Below are positions 40,304 through 48,351 of a stretch of DNA of 64,000 nucleotides, in pieces. Each line of letters starts with the position of its first letter. The stretch's first letter is position 1. Made by a program: the position numbers and the translations under genes. The notes beneath the pieces are model-generated. The model saw only the letters and a program-made list of their open reading frames with translations, did not search any database and was not told the origin of the DNA. Origin of the DNA: Rhodococcus sp. P-2 (GTDB lineage: Bacteria; Actinomycetota; Actinomycetes; Mycobacteriales; Mycobacteriaceae); the NCBI RefSeq assembly GCF_016598535.1, contig NZ_CP066779.1, positions 2,356,001 through 2,420,000 of the forward strand. Reading direction: 5' to 3'.

Positions 40304-40855
40304 TCAGAAAAGTGTGAACAGATCTGCCGGCTCTTCGGCCGTCGTGGACTTCTCTTTGTACGGAGAGTTCACGGCGGTCGGCTCCTTCTTCACCGGGGCA
40401 GCAAGCGGCACCGACGCGATGTCCCCCGAGACGATGGCGCGTGCGGCTTCGCCGGCCAGCTTGTCTGCCATCTCGTTGTAGTGGTTGCCCACATGCCCGC
40501 GCACCCAGCGGAAGCGCACCGGTCCGACACGATCGGTGATGGCTCGATCGATACTCTGCACCAATTCGAGGTTCTTGACCGCCCCGCCGCTCGCGGTCTT
40601 CCAGCCCTTGCGCTTCCAGCTGGGCAACCATTCGGAAGCGCACTTGATGGCGTACTGCGAGTCGGATTCGATGAGCAGAGGATCTGCACCGGGATGGGCG
40701 ACGACGGCCTCGAACAGAGCACGCAACTCGGCAATCTGGTTGGTGCCGGACGCTTCTCCGCCGGACATGCTCGGACCCTCGTGATTGACCCACGCCCAGC
40801 CGATAGCCCCGCCGGGGTTTCGCAGACAGGATCCGTCGGTGCTCACGATGATCAT
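40304..40855 (-). CDS. rnhA: Ribonuclease HI
   Basis: A 183-residue RNase HI that cleaves RNA in RNA-DNA hybrids. The four carboxylates are Asp7 (STDGSC), Glu43 (IAELRA), Asp65 (ESDSQYAI) and Asp131 (NEMADKLA), and the handle region KRKGWKTASGGAVKNLEL is present. A C-terminal tail of about 35 residues (PVKKEPTAVNSPY) extends past the core. ATG 40855 lies 7 bases after a TATTGT box on the minus strand, so a leaderless mRNA is likely; the upstream ATG-less extension to 40885 is unnecessary. It is divergent from a DNA glycosylase gene, a natural repair/replication pairing. Confidence 0.92.
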   Translation of the reverse strand: MIIVSTDGSCLRNPGGAIGWAWVNHEGPSMSGGEASGTNQIAELRALFEAVVAHPGADPLLIESDSQYAIKCASEWLPSWKRKGWKTASGGAVKNLELVQSIDRAITDRVGPVRFRWVRGHVGNHYNEMADKLAGEAARAIVSGDIASVPLAAPVKKEPTAVNSPYKEKSTTAEEPADLFTLF

Positions 40856-40890
40856 GGCTCGGACAATACGTTGCGCCACCGACACACGCC

Positions 40891-40920
40891 TTAACGGAGG
40901 ATGGACGGTGGCGATACGCT
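40891..40920 (+). promoter_or_regulatory. Promoter of the DNA glycosylase gene (leaderless)
   Basis: TTAACG (40891-40896) and TACGCT (40915-40920) are 18 bases apart, and ATG 40928 follows the -10 box by 7 bases without a ribosome-binding site. The divergent rnhA -10 (TATTGT on the minus strand, 40863-40868) lies about 50 bases away. Confidence 0.55.
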
Positions 40921-40927
40921 GACCTCG

Positions 40928-41854
40928 ATGACGCCGCTATCTCCGGTCGACGAAGTCACGGTGACTTCTCAGCGACCACTCGATGCCGCGCTGACGCTCA
41001 GCCCGCATCAGCGCGGACCCGGCGACCCCGCACATCGGCGGTCCGCCGACGGAGCGATCTGGCGAGTTTCCCGCCAACTTTCGGGTCCTGTGACCTACCG
41101 CATCACTCAGTCGGATCGCCACTCGGTGCGGGTGCAGGCGTGGGGTCCCGGCGCCACGGAATTACTGATCGGCGCTGAAGCGTTGCTCGGTCTCGACGAC
41201 GAAGCCGAAGATTTCGCCCCCGAACATCCCAAGCTCGCCGAAGCTCATCGACGCTTCCCGCATCTGCGCATCGGCCGCACCGGCCGCGTCATGGAAGCTC
41301 TCGTTCCCGCGATCCTCGAGCAACGCGTCCACGGCATCGACGCGTTTGCCGCGTGGCGCCGCCTGCTGACCAAGTTCGGTGAGCGCCCGCCCGGCCCGGC
41401 ACCCGACGGAATGCGAGTTCCACTCACCGCGGACCAATGGCGTCGAATGCCGTCATGGGAGTTCCATCGCGCGAACGTCGATCCCGCGAGGTCCAAGACG
41501 ATCGTTCAGTGTGCTCGCGTCGCCGACCGCCTCGAGCAGGCATCCACGTTCCCCCGGGCCGAAGCGACCAAACGATTGCGAGCGGTGCCCGGCGTCGGAA
41601 TCTGGACTGCCGCCGAAGTGGCTCAGCGCGCCTTCGGCGATTCCGATGCACTCTCGGTCGGCGACTACCACCTCGCTGCCGTCGTCGGGTGGTCACTGCT
41701 GGGTGAACCGATAGACGACGCCGAGATGGTGCAGTACCTCGCGCCCCTTCAACCGCATCGATACCGCGCCGTGAGGCTTCTGCAGGTCAGCGGCCAAGCC
41801 GTCAAACCCAAGTTCGGTCCGCGAACTGCCGTTGCCGACCACCGCTGGCACTGA
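40928..41854 (+). CDS. DNA-3-methyladenine glycosylase 2 family (AlkA-type, HhH-GPD)
   Basis: A 308-residue base-excision glycosylase that removes alkylated bases. The helix-hairpin-helix is LRAVPGVGIWTAAEVAQRAF and the catalytic Asp follows in ALSVGDYHLAAVV, the standard HhH-GPD arrangement. The first 100 residues are a variable N-terminal domain. ATG 40928 follows TACGCT by 7 bases. It is divergent from rnhA and followed 30 bases later by a PPOX-type flavoprotein gene on the same strand. No Fe-S Cys motif is seen, so it is not a MutY/Nth enzyme. Confidence 0.9.
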   Translation: MTPLSPVDEVTVTSQRPLDAALTLSPHQRGPGDPAHRRSADGAIWRVSRQLSGPVTYRITQSDRHSVRVQAWGPGATELLIGAEALLGLDDEAEDFAPEHPKLAEAHRRFPHLRIGRTGRVMEALVPAILEQRVHGIDAFAAWRRLLTKFGERPPGPAPDGMRVPLTADQWRRMPSWEFHRANVDPARSKTIVQCARVADRLEQASTFPRAEATKRLRAVPGVGIWTAAEVAQRAFGDSDALSVGDYHLAAVVGWSLLGEPIDDAEMVQYLAPLQPHRYRAVRLLQVSGQAVKPKFGPRTAVADHRWH

Positions 41855-41884
41855 GGGTTTGCACCGAGAACCAGGAGACAAGAA

Positions 41885-42535
41885 ATGTCGACCCGATACG
41901 CACACATCGCCTTCTCCCCCGCTGCGGTGGAGCGTCAGCGGTCGACCGGGAGTTTCACTGTCTACGGTTCGAAACTCGATCAGCCCGACGAAGGCCCGAT
42001 GGAATTCGATTTCCGCGCTCAGGGATTCGTGAAATCCGTGGATTCCTTCTTCATGTCCACGGTGACGCCCGACGGGTGGCCGTACGTCCAACATCGCGGC
42101 GGCCCGCGCGGATTCCTGCATGTGTTGGGTCCGAATCGAATCGGATTCGCCGATCTTCCCGGCAATCAGCAATTCGTGACACTCGGCAATCTGGAAGCGA
42201 ACAATCGCATCTCGCTGTTCGTCATCGACTACCCGACGCGGACGAGATTGAAGATCTACGGGCGTGCGCAGGTGATCGAGGAGGACCAGGACCCTGCACT
42301 ACTGCAACAGCTCTTGCAAGTTCCCGGCGGCACCATGACCGCAAAAGCCCAGCGTTCCATCGTCATCGAGGTCGAAGCGTTCGACTGGAACTGCAGTCGA
42401 AACATCACACCTCGCTTCGACAAGGAGCGCATGGACGAATCCCTCGCTCTGGCACGCCAACCCCTGCAAGCCGAGGTCGACCGGCTTACAGCCGAGGTCG
42501 AGGAATTGCGCGCGCGTTTGTCGAAGAACGAATGA
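41885..42535 (+). CDS. Pyridoxamine 5'-phosphate oxidase-like FMN/F420-binding protein
   Basis: A 216-residue PPOX split-barrel protein. Core strands are FVKSVDSFFMSTVTPDGWPYVQHRGG (read in parts), GFLHVLGPNRIGFADLPGN and NRISLFVIDYPTRTRLKIYGRAQVI, ending in a C-terminal coiled-coil helix (LTAEVEELRARLSKNE). Family members reduce small molecules or bind flavin; genuine PdxH has an extra C-terminal domain that is lacking here. AGGAGAC is 5 bases before the ATG. It may form a unit with the upstream glycosylase gene. Substrate unknown. Confidence 0.87.
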   Translation: MSTRYAHIAFSPAAVERQRSTGSFTVYGSKLDQPDEGPMEFDFRAQGFVKSVDSFFMSTVTPDGWPYVQHRGGPRGFLHVLGPNRIGFADLPGNQQFVTLGNLEANNRISLFVIDYPTRTRLKIYGRAQVIEEDQDPALLQQLLQVPGGTMTAKAQRSIVIEVEAFDWNCSRNITPRFDKERMDESLALARQPLQAEVDRLTAEVEELRARLSKNE

Positions 42536-42583
42536 GACTGGGCGGTTTCAGGGCACCCGGAGTCGGGTAGCCACCAAACACGG

Positions 42584-42605
42584 CCCGTCGCACGGAGACG
42601 ACGGG
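42584..42605 (+). terminator. Stem-loop after the PPOX-type gene
   Basis: CCCGTCG (42584-42590), 8 bases, and CGACGGG (42599-42605) form a stem followed by TCCCGTTGTG. It is 49 bases past the stop codon and before the secreted-protein gene, so a terminator is the likely role. Confidence 0.5.
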
Positions 42606-42718
42606 TCCCGTTGTGCCCGAGGAGGTCCGCACGATCGATCCAGACGGTGGAGTTCAGGCTAACGAACTGCACCGCCACCATTCACGACTGGTTCCACACA
42701 GACAGATTGGCCGTCCCC

Positions 42719-43144
42719 ATGAAACTGTCCCGAACTCTCACCATGTCCGTTCTCGTTGTCGCCGCAGTCGGCGCCGGAGCCGGCACCGCGGTCGCAGCGC
42801 CCCCGAATGCGGGCTTCGATCCGTCCCAACCCCTACTGACGCCGACCGCCGAGTCGAACAGCCAGGCGGCGTTGATGCTCTTCCCCGGTAACGATCCGAA
42901 GCAAGCCGCGTTCGACACGATGGCCAACGAGGTCAATATCGGCTGGAACAACGGCGGCTTGCAGTCGACGCTCATCGGAGCCAACCTCGGCGTCGGAATC
43001 GGCTGCCTGTCGATCTTCCCGAACTTCATCGCCGGCTGCATCGTCGGTGGAGTCATCGGCACGGTTGCCGGAGTCGGCGCGGGAATCACCAACGGAAACC
43101 CGAACGCTGCGCCGGCCGTCGAGAAGTTCTTCGCGACTCCTTGA
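42719..43144 (+). CDS. Small secreted protein of unknown function
   Basis: A 141-residue exported protein that I do not recognise. It has a clear signal peptide (MKLSRTLTMSVLVVAAVG, cleavage likely after AVA near residue 27). The mature part is Gly/Asn-rich and contains two cysteines in GCLSIFPNFIAGC, which could form a disulfide, followed by the hydrophobic GGVIGTVAGVGAGI. Similar short secreted proteins of unknown role are common in Rhodococcus and Mycobacterium. No good ribosome-binding site is visible, so the start could be leaderless. It converges on a metal-sensor-like ArsR gene. Confidence 0.75.
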   Translation: MKLSRTLTMSVLVVAAVGAGAGTAVAAPPNAGFDPSQPLLTPTAESNSQAALMLFPGNDPKQAAFDTMANEVNIGWNNGGLQSTLIGANLGVGIGCLSIFPNFIAGCIVGGVIGTVAGVGAGITNGNPNAAPAVEKFFATP

Positions 43145-43151
43145 GAGGCGC

Positions 43152-43541
43152 TCAGCTGTGCGTGTGCCCGGGGGTGGGTGTCTCGTCGTGAAAATGTGTG
43201 GCGCCGATCGAATGCAACAGCTGGTGAACGGTGTCGTCTGCCAGTTGGTATCGCATCGATCGGCCGTCGCGCGTCGCGCTCACCCACCCCTGGCTACGCA
43301 GTAGGCGCAGCGCATGTGAGACCGCAGTGCCGCTCATCCCCAGCGCCACGGACAGATCCGTGACGCAGATCCCCGGTGCGTGGTGAAGGCAGAGCAGCAG
43401 ACGCAGACGGTTTGCGTCGGAGAGCAGCTCGAAGCGACCGGACCAACTGGTGACGTCCAGACCCTCGAGTGCAGCCCTGGCGCGTCGAACATCCTCGATG
43501 CTCAGCGCGCCGCTGGTGTCTGCTGCACCTGCATTCGTCAA
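43152..43541 (-). CDS. ArsR/SmtB family metal-responsive regulator with His-rich tail
   Basis: A 129-residue winged-helix repressor: ELLSDANRLRLLLCLHHAPG, then VTDLSVALGMSGTAVSHALRLL as the recognition helix. The C-terminal region VHQLLHSIGATHFHDETPTPGHTHS has six His and several acids, as in the Ni/Co sensors NmtR and KmtR, so it probably senses Ni(II), Co(II) or Zn(II). TTG start, supported by GGAGG 7 bases upstream. No metal transporter is adjacent. It ends 7 bases from the secreted-protein gene, which it may not control as both converge. Confidence 0.87.
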   Translation of the reverse strand: MTNAGAADTSGALSIEDVRRARAALEGLDVTSWSGRFELLSDANRLRLLLCLHHAPGICVTDLSVALGMSGTAVSHALRLLRSQGWVSATRDGRSMRYQLADDTVHQLLHSIGATHFHDETPTPGHTHS

Positions 43542-43601
43542 CCGACTGCCTCCGTAGAACTTCCGATCCCCCGCCGCAAGTGTACCCAGAAGCGAACCCC
43601 G

Positions 43602-44798
43602 TCAGGCGGACTCCACCACGGCCGCCATACCCTGGCCACCGCCGATACACATGGTCAACAGTGCTTTTCCGCCGCCGCGTCGGCCGAGTTCGTGAAGCGC
43701 GGTCGTTGCCATACGCGCACCCGTCGCTCCCACGGGGTGCCCTAGTGAGATGCCGGAACCGTTGACGTTCAGGCGATCGAGGTCCTCGAACCCCCATTCC
43801 TTCACGACGCCGAGAACCTGGCACGCAAACGCCTCGTTCAGCTCGACCAGATCGAAGTCGGCAAAGCCTGCCCCTGTTCGAGCAAACAGTTTCGAGACGG
43901 CGGCAACCGGCCCGAGGCCCATCAGCGCCGGTTCACAACCGGCCGCGGCCCAGCTGTCGAGGAACCCGATGGGTTCCAGCCCCAGCTCGTCCAGACGATC
44001 CTCGGCGACCACCAACATCGCTGCCGCAGCGTCGTTCTGCTGGCTGGCGTTACCGGCGGTCACGACGCCTCCCTGTGTCACCGCACGCAGCCGTGCCAGG
44101 GTTTCGAGTGAGGTATCCGGACGGATCCCCTCGTCAGCACGAAACTGTGTGACGTTCCCTTTTCGATCAGTCTGTTCGACGGCAACGATTTCGGCATCGA
44201 ATCGGCCGGAATCTCTTGCCAGTGTTGCTTTTCGGTGACTCTCGACAGCGAAGGCGTCCGACTCTTCCCGCGTGATCCCGCAGCGCGCCGCGACGTTCTC
44301 GGCCGTTTCGATCATTCCGCTGATCCGGCCGAATCGCCACTCGGGTTGCGAGCGCTCGCGGCCACGATCGAGGCGGTCGAACAGTTGCAGCCCACCGGAT
44401 TTGGTTCCCCACCGCGCTCCGGTGGTGTAGTGCTCGATCCCGCTCATCGATTCGACGCCACCCGTGAGAACCACGTCGGCCGCACCCGTCTGGACCATCA
44501 TGGCCGCGGTAACGATGGCCTGCAGACCCGTTCCGCACCGGCGATCGGTCTGGAAGCCGGCTACCGAAATCGGCAACCCGGCTTCGAGCGCCGCCCACCT
44601 GCCGATGCACGGTGCCTCCGAATTGGCATACGACTGCCCCATCGCGACGTCGTCGATGCGGGACGGATCGATTCCGCTGCGACGCACGGTCTCCTTGACG
44701 ACAGTGGCAGCCAAACTTTCCGCAGGCACGTCACGAAGCGCCCCTCCGAACCGGCCCACCGCGGTTCTGACCGGCGCGACCAATGCTGCTCGTTTCAC
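43602..44798 (-). CDS. Thiolase (acetyl-CoA acyltransferase)
   Basis: A 398-residue thiolase II that cleaves or condenses acyl-CoA with acetyl-CoA. The nucleophile is Cys88 in TDRRCGTGLQA, the NEAFA motif is in VELNEAFACQV, the catalytic His in GISLGHPVGATGAR and the second Cys in TMCIGGGQG. GTG 44798 has GAGG 6 bases upstream. It is last in a minus-strand series after MaoC (40-base gap), GntR and acyl-CoA dehydrogenase genes. Its role is to release acetyl-CoA or propionyl-CoA from the pathway. Confidence 0.92.
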   Translation of the reverse strand: MKRAALVAPVRTAVGRFGGALRDVPAESLAATVVKETVRRSGIDPSRIDDVAMGQSYANSEAPCIGRWAALEAGLPISVAGFQTDRRCGTGLQAIVTAAMMVQTGAADVVLTGGVESMSGIEHYTTGARWGTKSGGLQLFDRLDRGRERSQPEWRFGRISGMIETAENVAARCGITREESDAFAVESHRKATLARDSGRFDAEIVAVEQTDRKGNVTQFRADEGIRPDTSLETLARLRAVTQGGVVTAGNASQQNDAAAAMLVVAEDRLDELGLEPIGFLDSWAAAGCEPALMGLGPVAAVSKLFARTGAGFADFDLVELNEAFACQVLGVVKEWGFEDLDRLNVNGSGISLGHPVGATGARMATTALHELGRRGGGKALLTMCIGGGQGMAAVVESA

Positions 44799-44838
44799 AA
44801 CTGACCTCGAATCTCGTTCTGGAAGAATGGAAAAGGAA

Positions 44839-45291
44839 TCAGGAGACCAACAGGCGCACGGTATCCGCCACCAGCGCAGGCTTACCCGCTCCTTCGATTT
44901 CGATCGTGTACCGCACGACAATCGTCGCGCCCTTCGCGGAGCGCTCGAAAGAAAGAATCTCCGCACCGGCTCGCACCGAAGAACCGACCTTGACCGGTTC
45001 GGGGAATCGCACCTTGTTGCTGCCGTAGTTCACGGTCATGGAGATTCCGTCGACACGCATCACCTGAGCACCGAGCACTGGCAACAACGAAAGAGTCAGA
45101 TAGCCGTGGGCGATGGTGCCGCCGTACGGACCCTGCGCTGCCCGCTCGGGATCCACGTGAATCCACTGGTGATCCTCGGTGGCGTCGGCGAACTTGTCGA
45201 TCCGATCCTGCGTGACCGGGAACCACGCGCTGTAGCCCAAGTGCTCACCGACAGCCGTCTCCACGTCGTCGATTCCATTGAAAATTCGCAT
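44839..45291 (-). CDS. MaoC-like enoyl-CoA hydratase (single hot-dog)
   Basis: A 150-residue (R)-specific enoyl-CoA hydratase. The catalytic Asp and His are in the classic motif FADATEDHQWIHVDPERA, followed by GTIAHGYLTLSLLP. The length is that of the one-domain PhaJ-like enzymes. ATG 45291 has GGAGAG 4 bases upstream. It lies between the GntR and thiolase genes, so it likely hydrates the enoyl-CoA made by the acyl-CoA dehydrogenase of the same operon. Confidence 0.92.
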   Translation of the reverse strand: MRIFNGIDDVETAVGEHLGYSAWFPVTQDRIDKFADATEDHQWIHVDPERAAQGPYGGTIAHGYLTLSLLPVLGAQVMRVDGISMTVNYGSNKVRFPEPVKVGSSVRAGAEILSFERSAKGATIVVRYTIEIEGAGKPALVADTVRLLVS

Positions 45292-45348
45292 AGTTCTCTC
45301 CTGAAAGGTGTTGAACAGCAAAGAAAAGCAACAGCGCCCGGCGCAGCT

Positions 45349-46095
45349 CTAATGTGCGCCCCGGCGCAGTGTCACCCGATACGTGTACTGCTCCGGCAAG
45401 AAGTAGCTCACCGACAACTCGTTTGCAACGCCCTGCGCGTTGGAGTACAAACGGTCTACCCGCAACATGGCGTGGCCGATTTCGCAACCGACGTCCCTGG
45501 CAACGTCCGCCGTTGCCGGGGACACCGTGATCGACTGTGCTGCTTCGACAATCGGACTGTCGATCAGCGGCTCCAGCAAGCCGATCACCGTATTGGCGCT
45601 CACCGCACCGGCCGCCATGGCGGGCAGGTCGATGATCTGCCGAGCAACGGCCTCCGGCAGATGCGCCGTCGTCTGAACGAACGGAACTCCCTCGTGTATC
45701 CGCCGGAAGACCACGGTGTACACGACGTCGGTGTCGAGCCGAAGCCGACTGGCCGCCTCGATGTCCACGCGCCGTTGCAGCGGTGACACAACTTCCATCG
45801 TCGTGTCCCGCGAAAGGTTCATGAGATCTTCGATGGATCCGAGATGACGGAGATAGCGGCCGCTGTTCTCGGTCACGAACGTGCCGCGCCCGGGCACTCG
45901 GTACACGATGCCCTCGGCAACCAGGTCGTGAAAGGCTCGGCGGACTGTCTGCCGACTCACGCCGTGATGCTGCGCCAGTTCGGATTCGGTGGGCAGTTGA
46001 ATGCCGTCGCGGTAGGTACCGGCAGAGATCTGCTGACGAAGCTCACGAGAGAGGCGTTGGTACGCCGGCTCCGTCTCTCTTTCCTTACCGCTCAT
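45349..46095 (-). CDS. GntR family regulator with UTRA effector domain
   Basis: A 248-residue HutC-subfamily GntR protein: YQRLSRELRQQISAGTYRDG, LPTESELAQHHGVSRQTVRR (residues 35-54) and VPGRGTFV complete the winged helix, and the UTRA domain follows (VVFRRIHEGVPFVQTTAHLP, VDRLYSNAQGVANELSVSYF). It is in the same operon as the enzymes it would control, between the acyl-CoA dehydrogenase and MaoC genes. Two inverted TGTACGGCCA sites flank the divergent promoter at 47279-47475 and are the likely operators. An acyl-CoA or dicarboxylate effector is plausible. Confidence 0.9.
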   Translation of the reverse strand: MSGKERETEPAYQRLSRELRQQISAGTYRDGIQLPTESELAQHHGVSRQTVRRAFHDLVAEGIVYRVPGRGTFVTENSGRYLRHLGSIEDLMNLSRDTTMEVVSPLQRRVDIEAASRLRLDTDVVYTVVFRRIHEGVPFVQTTAHLPEAVARQIIDLPAMAAGAVSANTVIGLLEPLIDSPIVEAAQSITVSPATADVARDVGCEIGHAMLRVDRLYSNAQGVANELSVSYFLPEQYTYRVTLRRGAH

Positions 46096-46126
46096 AGCGA
46101 CATGATCCTACTTGCTCACCGCTCCG

Positions 46127-47278
46127 TCACAGACCGCCGCGGGCAACCAGCTGCGAAACGATCACGTTGCGCTGAATTTCGTTGGTTCCCTCCCCGACGA
46201 TCATCAGTGGTGCATCACGGAAATACCGCTCGACGTCGTACTCCGTCGAGTAGCCGTAGCCGCCGTGGATGCGGACGGCGGACAACGCGATTTCCATCGC
46301 CACCTCGGAGGCGTACAGCTTGGCCATGCCTGCCTCCATGTCACAGCGCTCGCCGCTGTCGTACATCTGCGCCGCGTGCCAGGTCAGCTGCCGCGCGGCG
46401 GTCAGTTTCGTTGCCATGTCGGCGAGGTAATTGCCGATCGACTGGTGCTTCCAGATCGGCTGGCCGAAGCTCTCGCGCTGTTGCGCGTAGGCAAGTGAAT
46501 CCTCGAGAGCGGCCGTGGCGACGCCCAGTGCGCGGCAAGCCACCTGGATACGGCCGGTCTCCAGCCCCTTCATCATCTGCGCGAAGCCCTTTCCGGGAGC
46601 ACCGCCCAGAATGGCCGACTCGGAGATGCGGTAATTGTCGAAGGACAGTTCGCAACTCTCGACGCCCTTGTATCCGAGCTTCGGGAGGTCGCGAGAGACG
46701 GTCAGTCCTTCGCCGTGCTCGACGAGGACGATCGAGATGCCCGCATGACGAGGGCTTGCGCTGGGATCGGTCTTGCACAGTAATGCGATCACGCCGGACC
46801 GGCGGGCATTGGTGATCCATGTCTTTGCGCCGTTGATGATCAGATCTGTGCCGTCACTCTTGGCGTTGGTCGTCATGGCCTGCAGATCGGAGCCTCCGCC
46901 GGGCTCGGTGAGCGCCATGGTTGCCCGGATCTCGCCGGTTGCCATTCGCGGCAGGTACTTCACCTTCTGCTCTTCGGTACCGAACAGCGAGATGAGCTTC
47001 GCGACCACCGTGTGTCCACCCATCGCTCCCGCCAAGGACATCCACCCTCGCGACAGTTCCTGCGTCACCTGCGCATAACAAGGCATCGACACCGGCGATC
47101 CGCCGTACTCCTCGGGAATCGCGAGGCCGTAGATCCCGATCTGCTTCATCTGATCGATCCACTTCTCGGGATACTCGTTCGCGTGCTCCACCTCCTGGAC
47201 CGTGGGCTTGACCTCTCGGTCGACGAACCGGCGCACGGTTTCGATCAGAAATGTCTCTTCGTCGTTGAGCTTGAGCAT
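46127..47278 (-). CDS. Acyl-CoA dehydrogenase
   Basis: A 383-residue FAD-dependent acyl-CoA dehydrogenase. Features are GIYGLAIPEEYGG, MALTEPGGGSDLQAM (flavin binding), WITNARRSGVI and the C-terminal IHGGYGYSTEYDVERYFRD with MIVGEGTNEIQR, where Glu in GEGTNE is at the catalytic-base position. ATG 47278 has GAGG 7 bases upstream. It is the first gene of the operon containing GntR, MaoC and thiolase, and is divergent from the CitE-like gene. It should introduce the double bond into a branched or dicarboxylic acyl-CoA. Confidence 0.92.
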   Translation of the reverse strand: MLKLNDEETFLIETVRRFVDREVKPTVQEVEHANEYPEKWIDQMKQIGIYGLAIPEEYGGSPVSMPCYAQVTQELSRGWMSLAGAMGGHTVVAKLISLFGTEEQKVKYLPRMATGEIRATMALTEPGGGSDLQAMTTNAKSDGTDLIINGAKTWITNARRSGVIALLCKTDPSASPRHAGISIVLVEHGEGLTVSRDLPKLGYKGVESCELSFDNYRISESAILGGAPGKGFAQMMKGLETGRIQVACRALGVATAALEDSLAYAQQRESFGQPIWKHQSIGNYLADMATKLTAARQLTWHAAQMYDSGERCDMEAGMAKLYASEVAMEIALSAVRIHGGYGYSTEYDVERYFRDAPLMIVGEGTNEIQRNVIVSQLVARGGL

Positions 47279-47303
47279 GAATCCGCCTCGACTTGAAAAA
47301 GTT

Positions 47304-47444
47304 TGTACGGCCATATTTCGATATTGTTCGCGCAATGTCAATACCGGCCTTGACATCGATACGCAGCAACTGCCAGCATCGAGGCAGTTCGGTGCACATC
47401 AACGCCGTTCACGGCAGCTCATCTATTTCGCAACTGGCCGTACA
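47304..47444. promoter_or_regulatory. Pair of inverted TGTACGGCCA sites, candidate GntR operators
   Basis: TGTACGGCCA (47304-47313) and its exact reverse complement TGGCCGTACA (47435-47444) lie 122 bases apart in the divergent promoter region between the acyl-CoA dehydrogenase and CitE-like genes, one close to each start. The 10-base match and symmetric placement suggest a common regulator, most simply the GntR protein of the operon. Confidence 0.55.
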
Positions 47445-47475
47445 TTTGATCCCCAGATCGAGGTAATCGATACAC

Positions 47476-48351
47476 ATGGACGAGAACCACTACCGCGCGA
47501 CCAGACGCCGCGCGTCCCTGGTCGCACCGGGTTCGGACGAGCGCAAGGCCCGCAAAGCACTCTCTTCGTGCGCGGACGAGGTGATTCTCGACCTCGAAGA
47601 TGCCGTCACTTCGTCGAACAAGGACCTTGCGCGAACCCTCGTGAGCTCCTTGGTGCTCGAGTTCGGTGGGGCGCGCACCATCTCGGTCCGAATCAACGGC
47701 CTGACCACGCCGTGGGCCCGCGACGACCTGATCGCCTGCGGCAGCCTCGAGGAATCGCTGACGAGCGTGATCGTCCCGAAGGTCGAGTCCGCGGACGAAC
47801 TACTCGAGGCCGAGCACATCCTCTTCACTGCCGGTGGGAACCACACCACCCTGCAAGCCCTGATCGAAACTCCGCTCGGCGTCCAGAATGCCGACTCCAT
47901 CGCCCGCGCGACTCCTCGTCTGCAGGCCGCGATCATCGGATACGCCGATCTCGGTGCAGCGCTGGGTCGCTCACGCTCGGCACTGCCTGAACACTGGCTT
48001 GCCATTCAGGACAGAATCCTGATCGCCTGCCGCGCAGCCGGCGTCGCAGCAATCGACGGGCCCTTCCTCGGCATCACCGACGACGACGCTTTCCGACACG
48101 CCGCGCACTGGACCAGCGCTCTCGGGTTCGACGGCAAATGGGTCATCCACCCGGCGCAAATCGACTCGGCCACTATCGCATTCACCCCCTCGGACGACGC
48201 CGTCCGTGACGCCAGACGGGTACTGACCGCACTCGAAGAGGCCGAAACCCTGGGTTCGGGTGCCGCCCAGCTCGACGGCCAGATGCTCGACGAGGCAGTG
48301 GCCGTGGCAGCGCGTCGTACGCTTGCCCGAGCCGAAGGAGTCACTGTATGA
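47476..48351 (+). CDS. HpcH/HpaI aldolase/citrate lyase (CitE-like) family protein
   Basis: A 291-residue TIM-barrel lyase of the CitE/malyl-CoA lyase family, which splits malyl-, methylmalyl- or citramalyl-CoA. Catalytic and Mg-binding segments are VILDLEDAV, SVRINGLTTPW (Arg), VPKVES, LQALIETPLGV (Glu), GYADLGAALG (Asp) and the GKWVIHPAQI loop. The chain is shorter than malyl-CoA lyases (about 320). It is followed by a MaoC-type hydratase gene through an ATGA overlap and then a CaiB-type CoA-transferase gene, a set seen in mesaconate/citramalate metabolism. No clear ribosome-binding site. Confidence 0.9.
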   Translation: MDENHYRATRRRASLVAPGSDERKARKALSSCADEVILDLEDAVTSSNKDLARTLVSSLVLEFGGARTISVRINGLTTPWARDDLIACGSLEESLTSVIVPKVESADELLEAEHILFTAGGNHTTLQALIETPLGVQNADSIARATPRLQAAIIGYADLGAALGRSRSALPEHWLAIQDRILIACRAAGVAAIDGPFLGITDDDAFRHAAHWTSALGFDGKWVIHPAQIDSATIAFTPSDDAVRDARRVLTALEEAETLGSGAAQLDGQMLDEAVAVAARRTLARAEGVTV

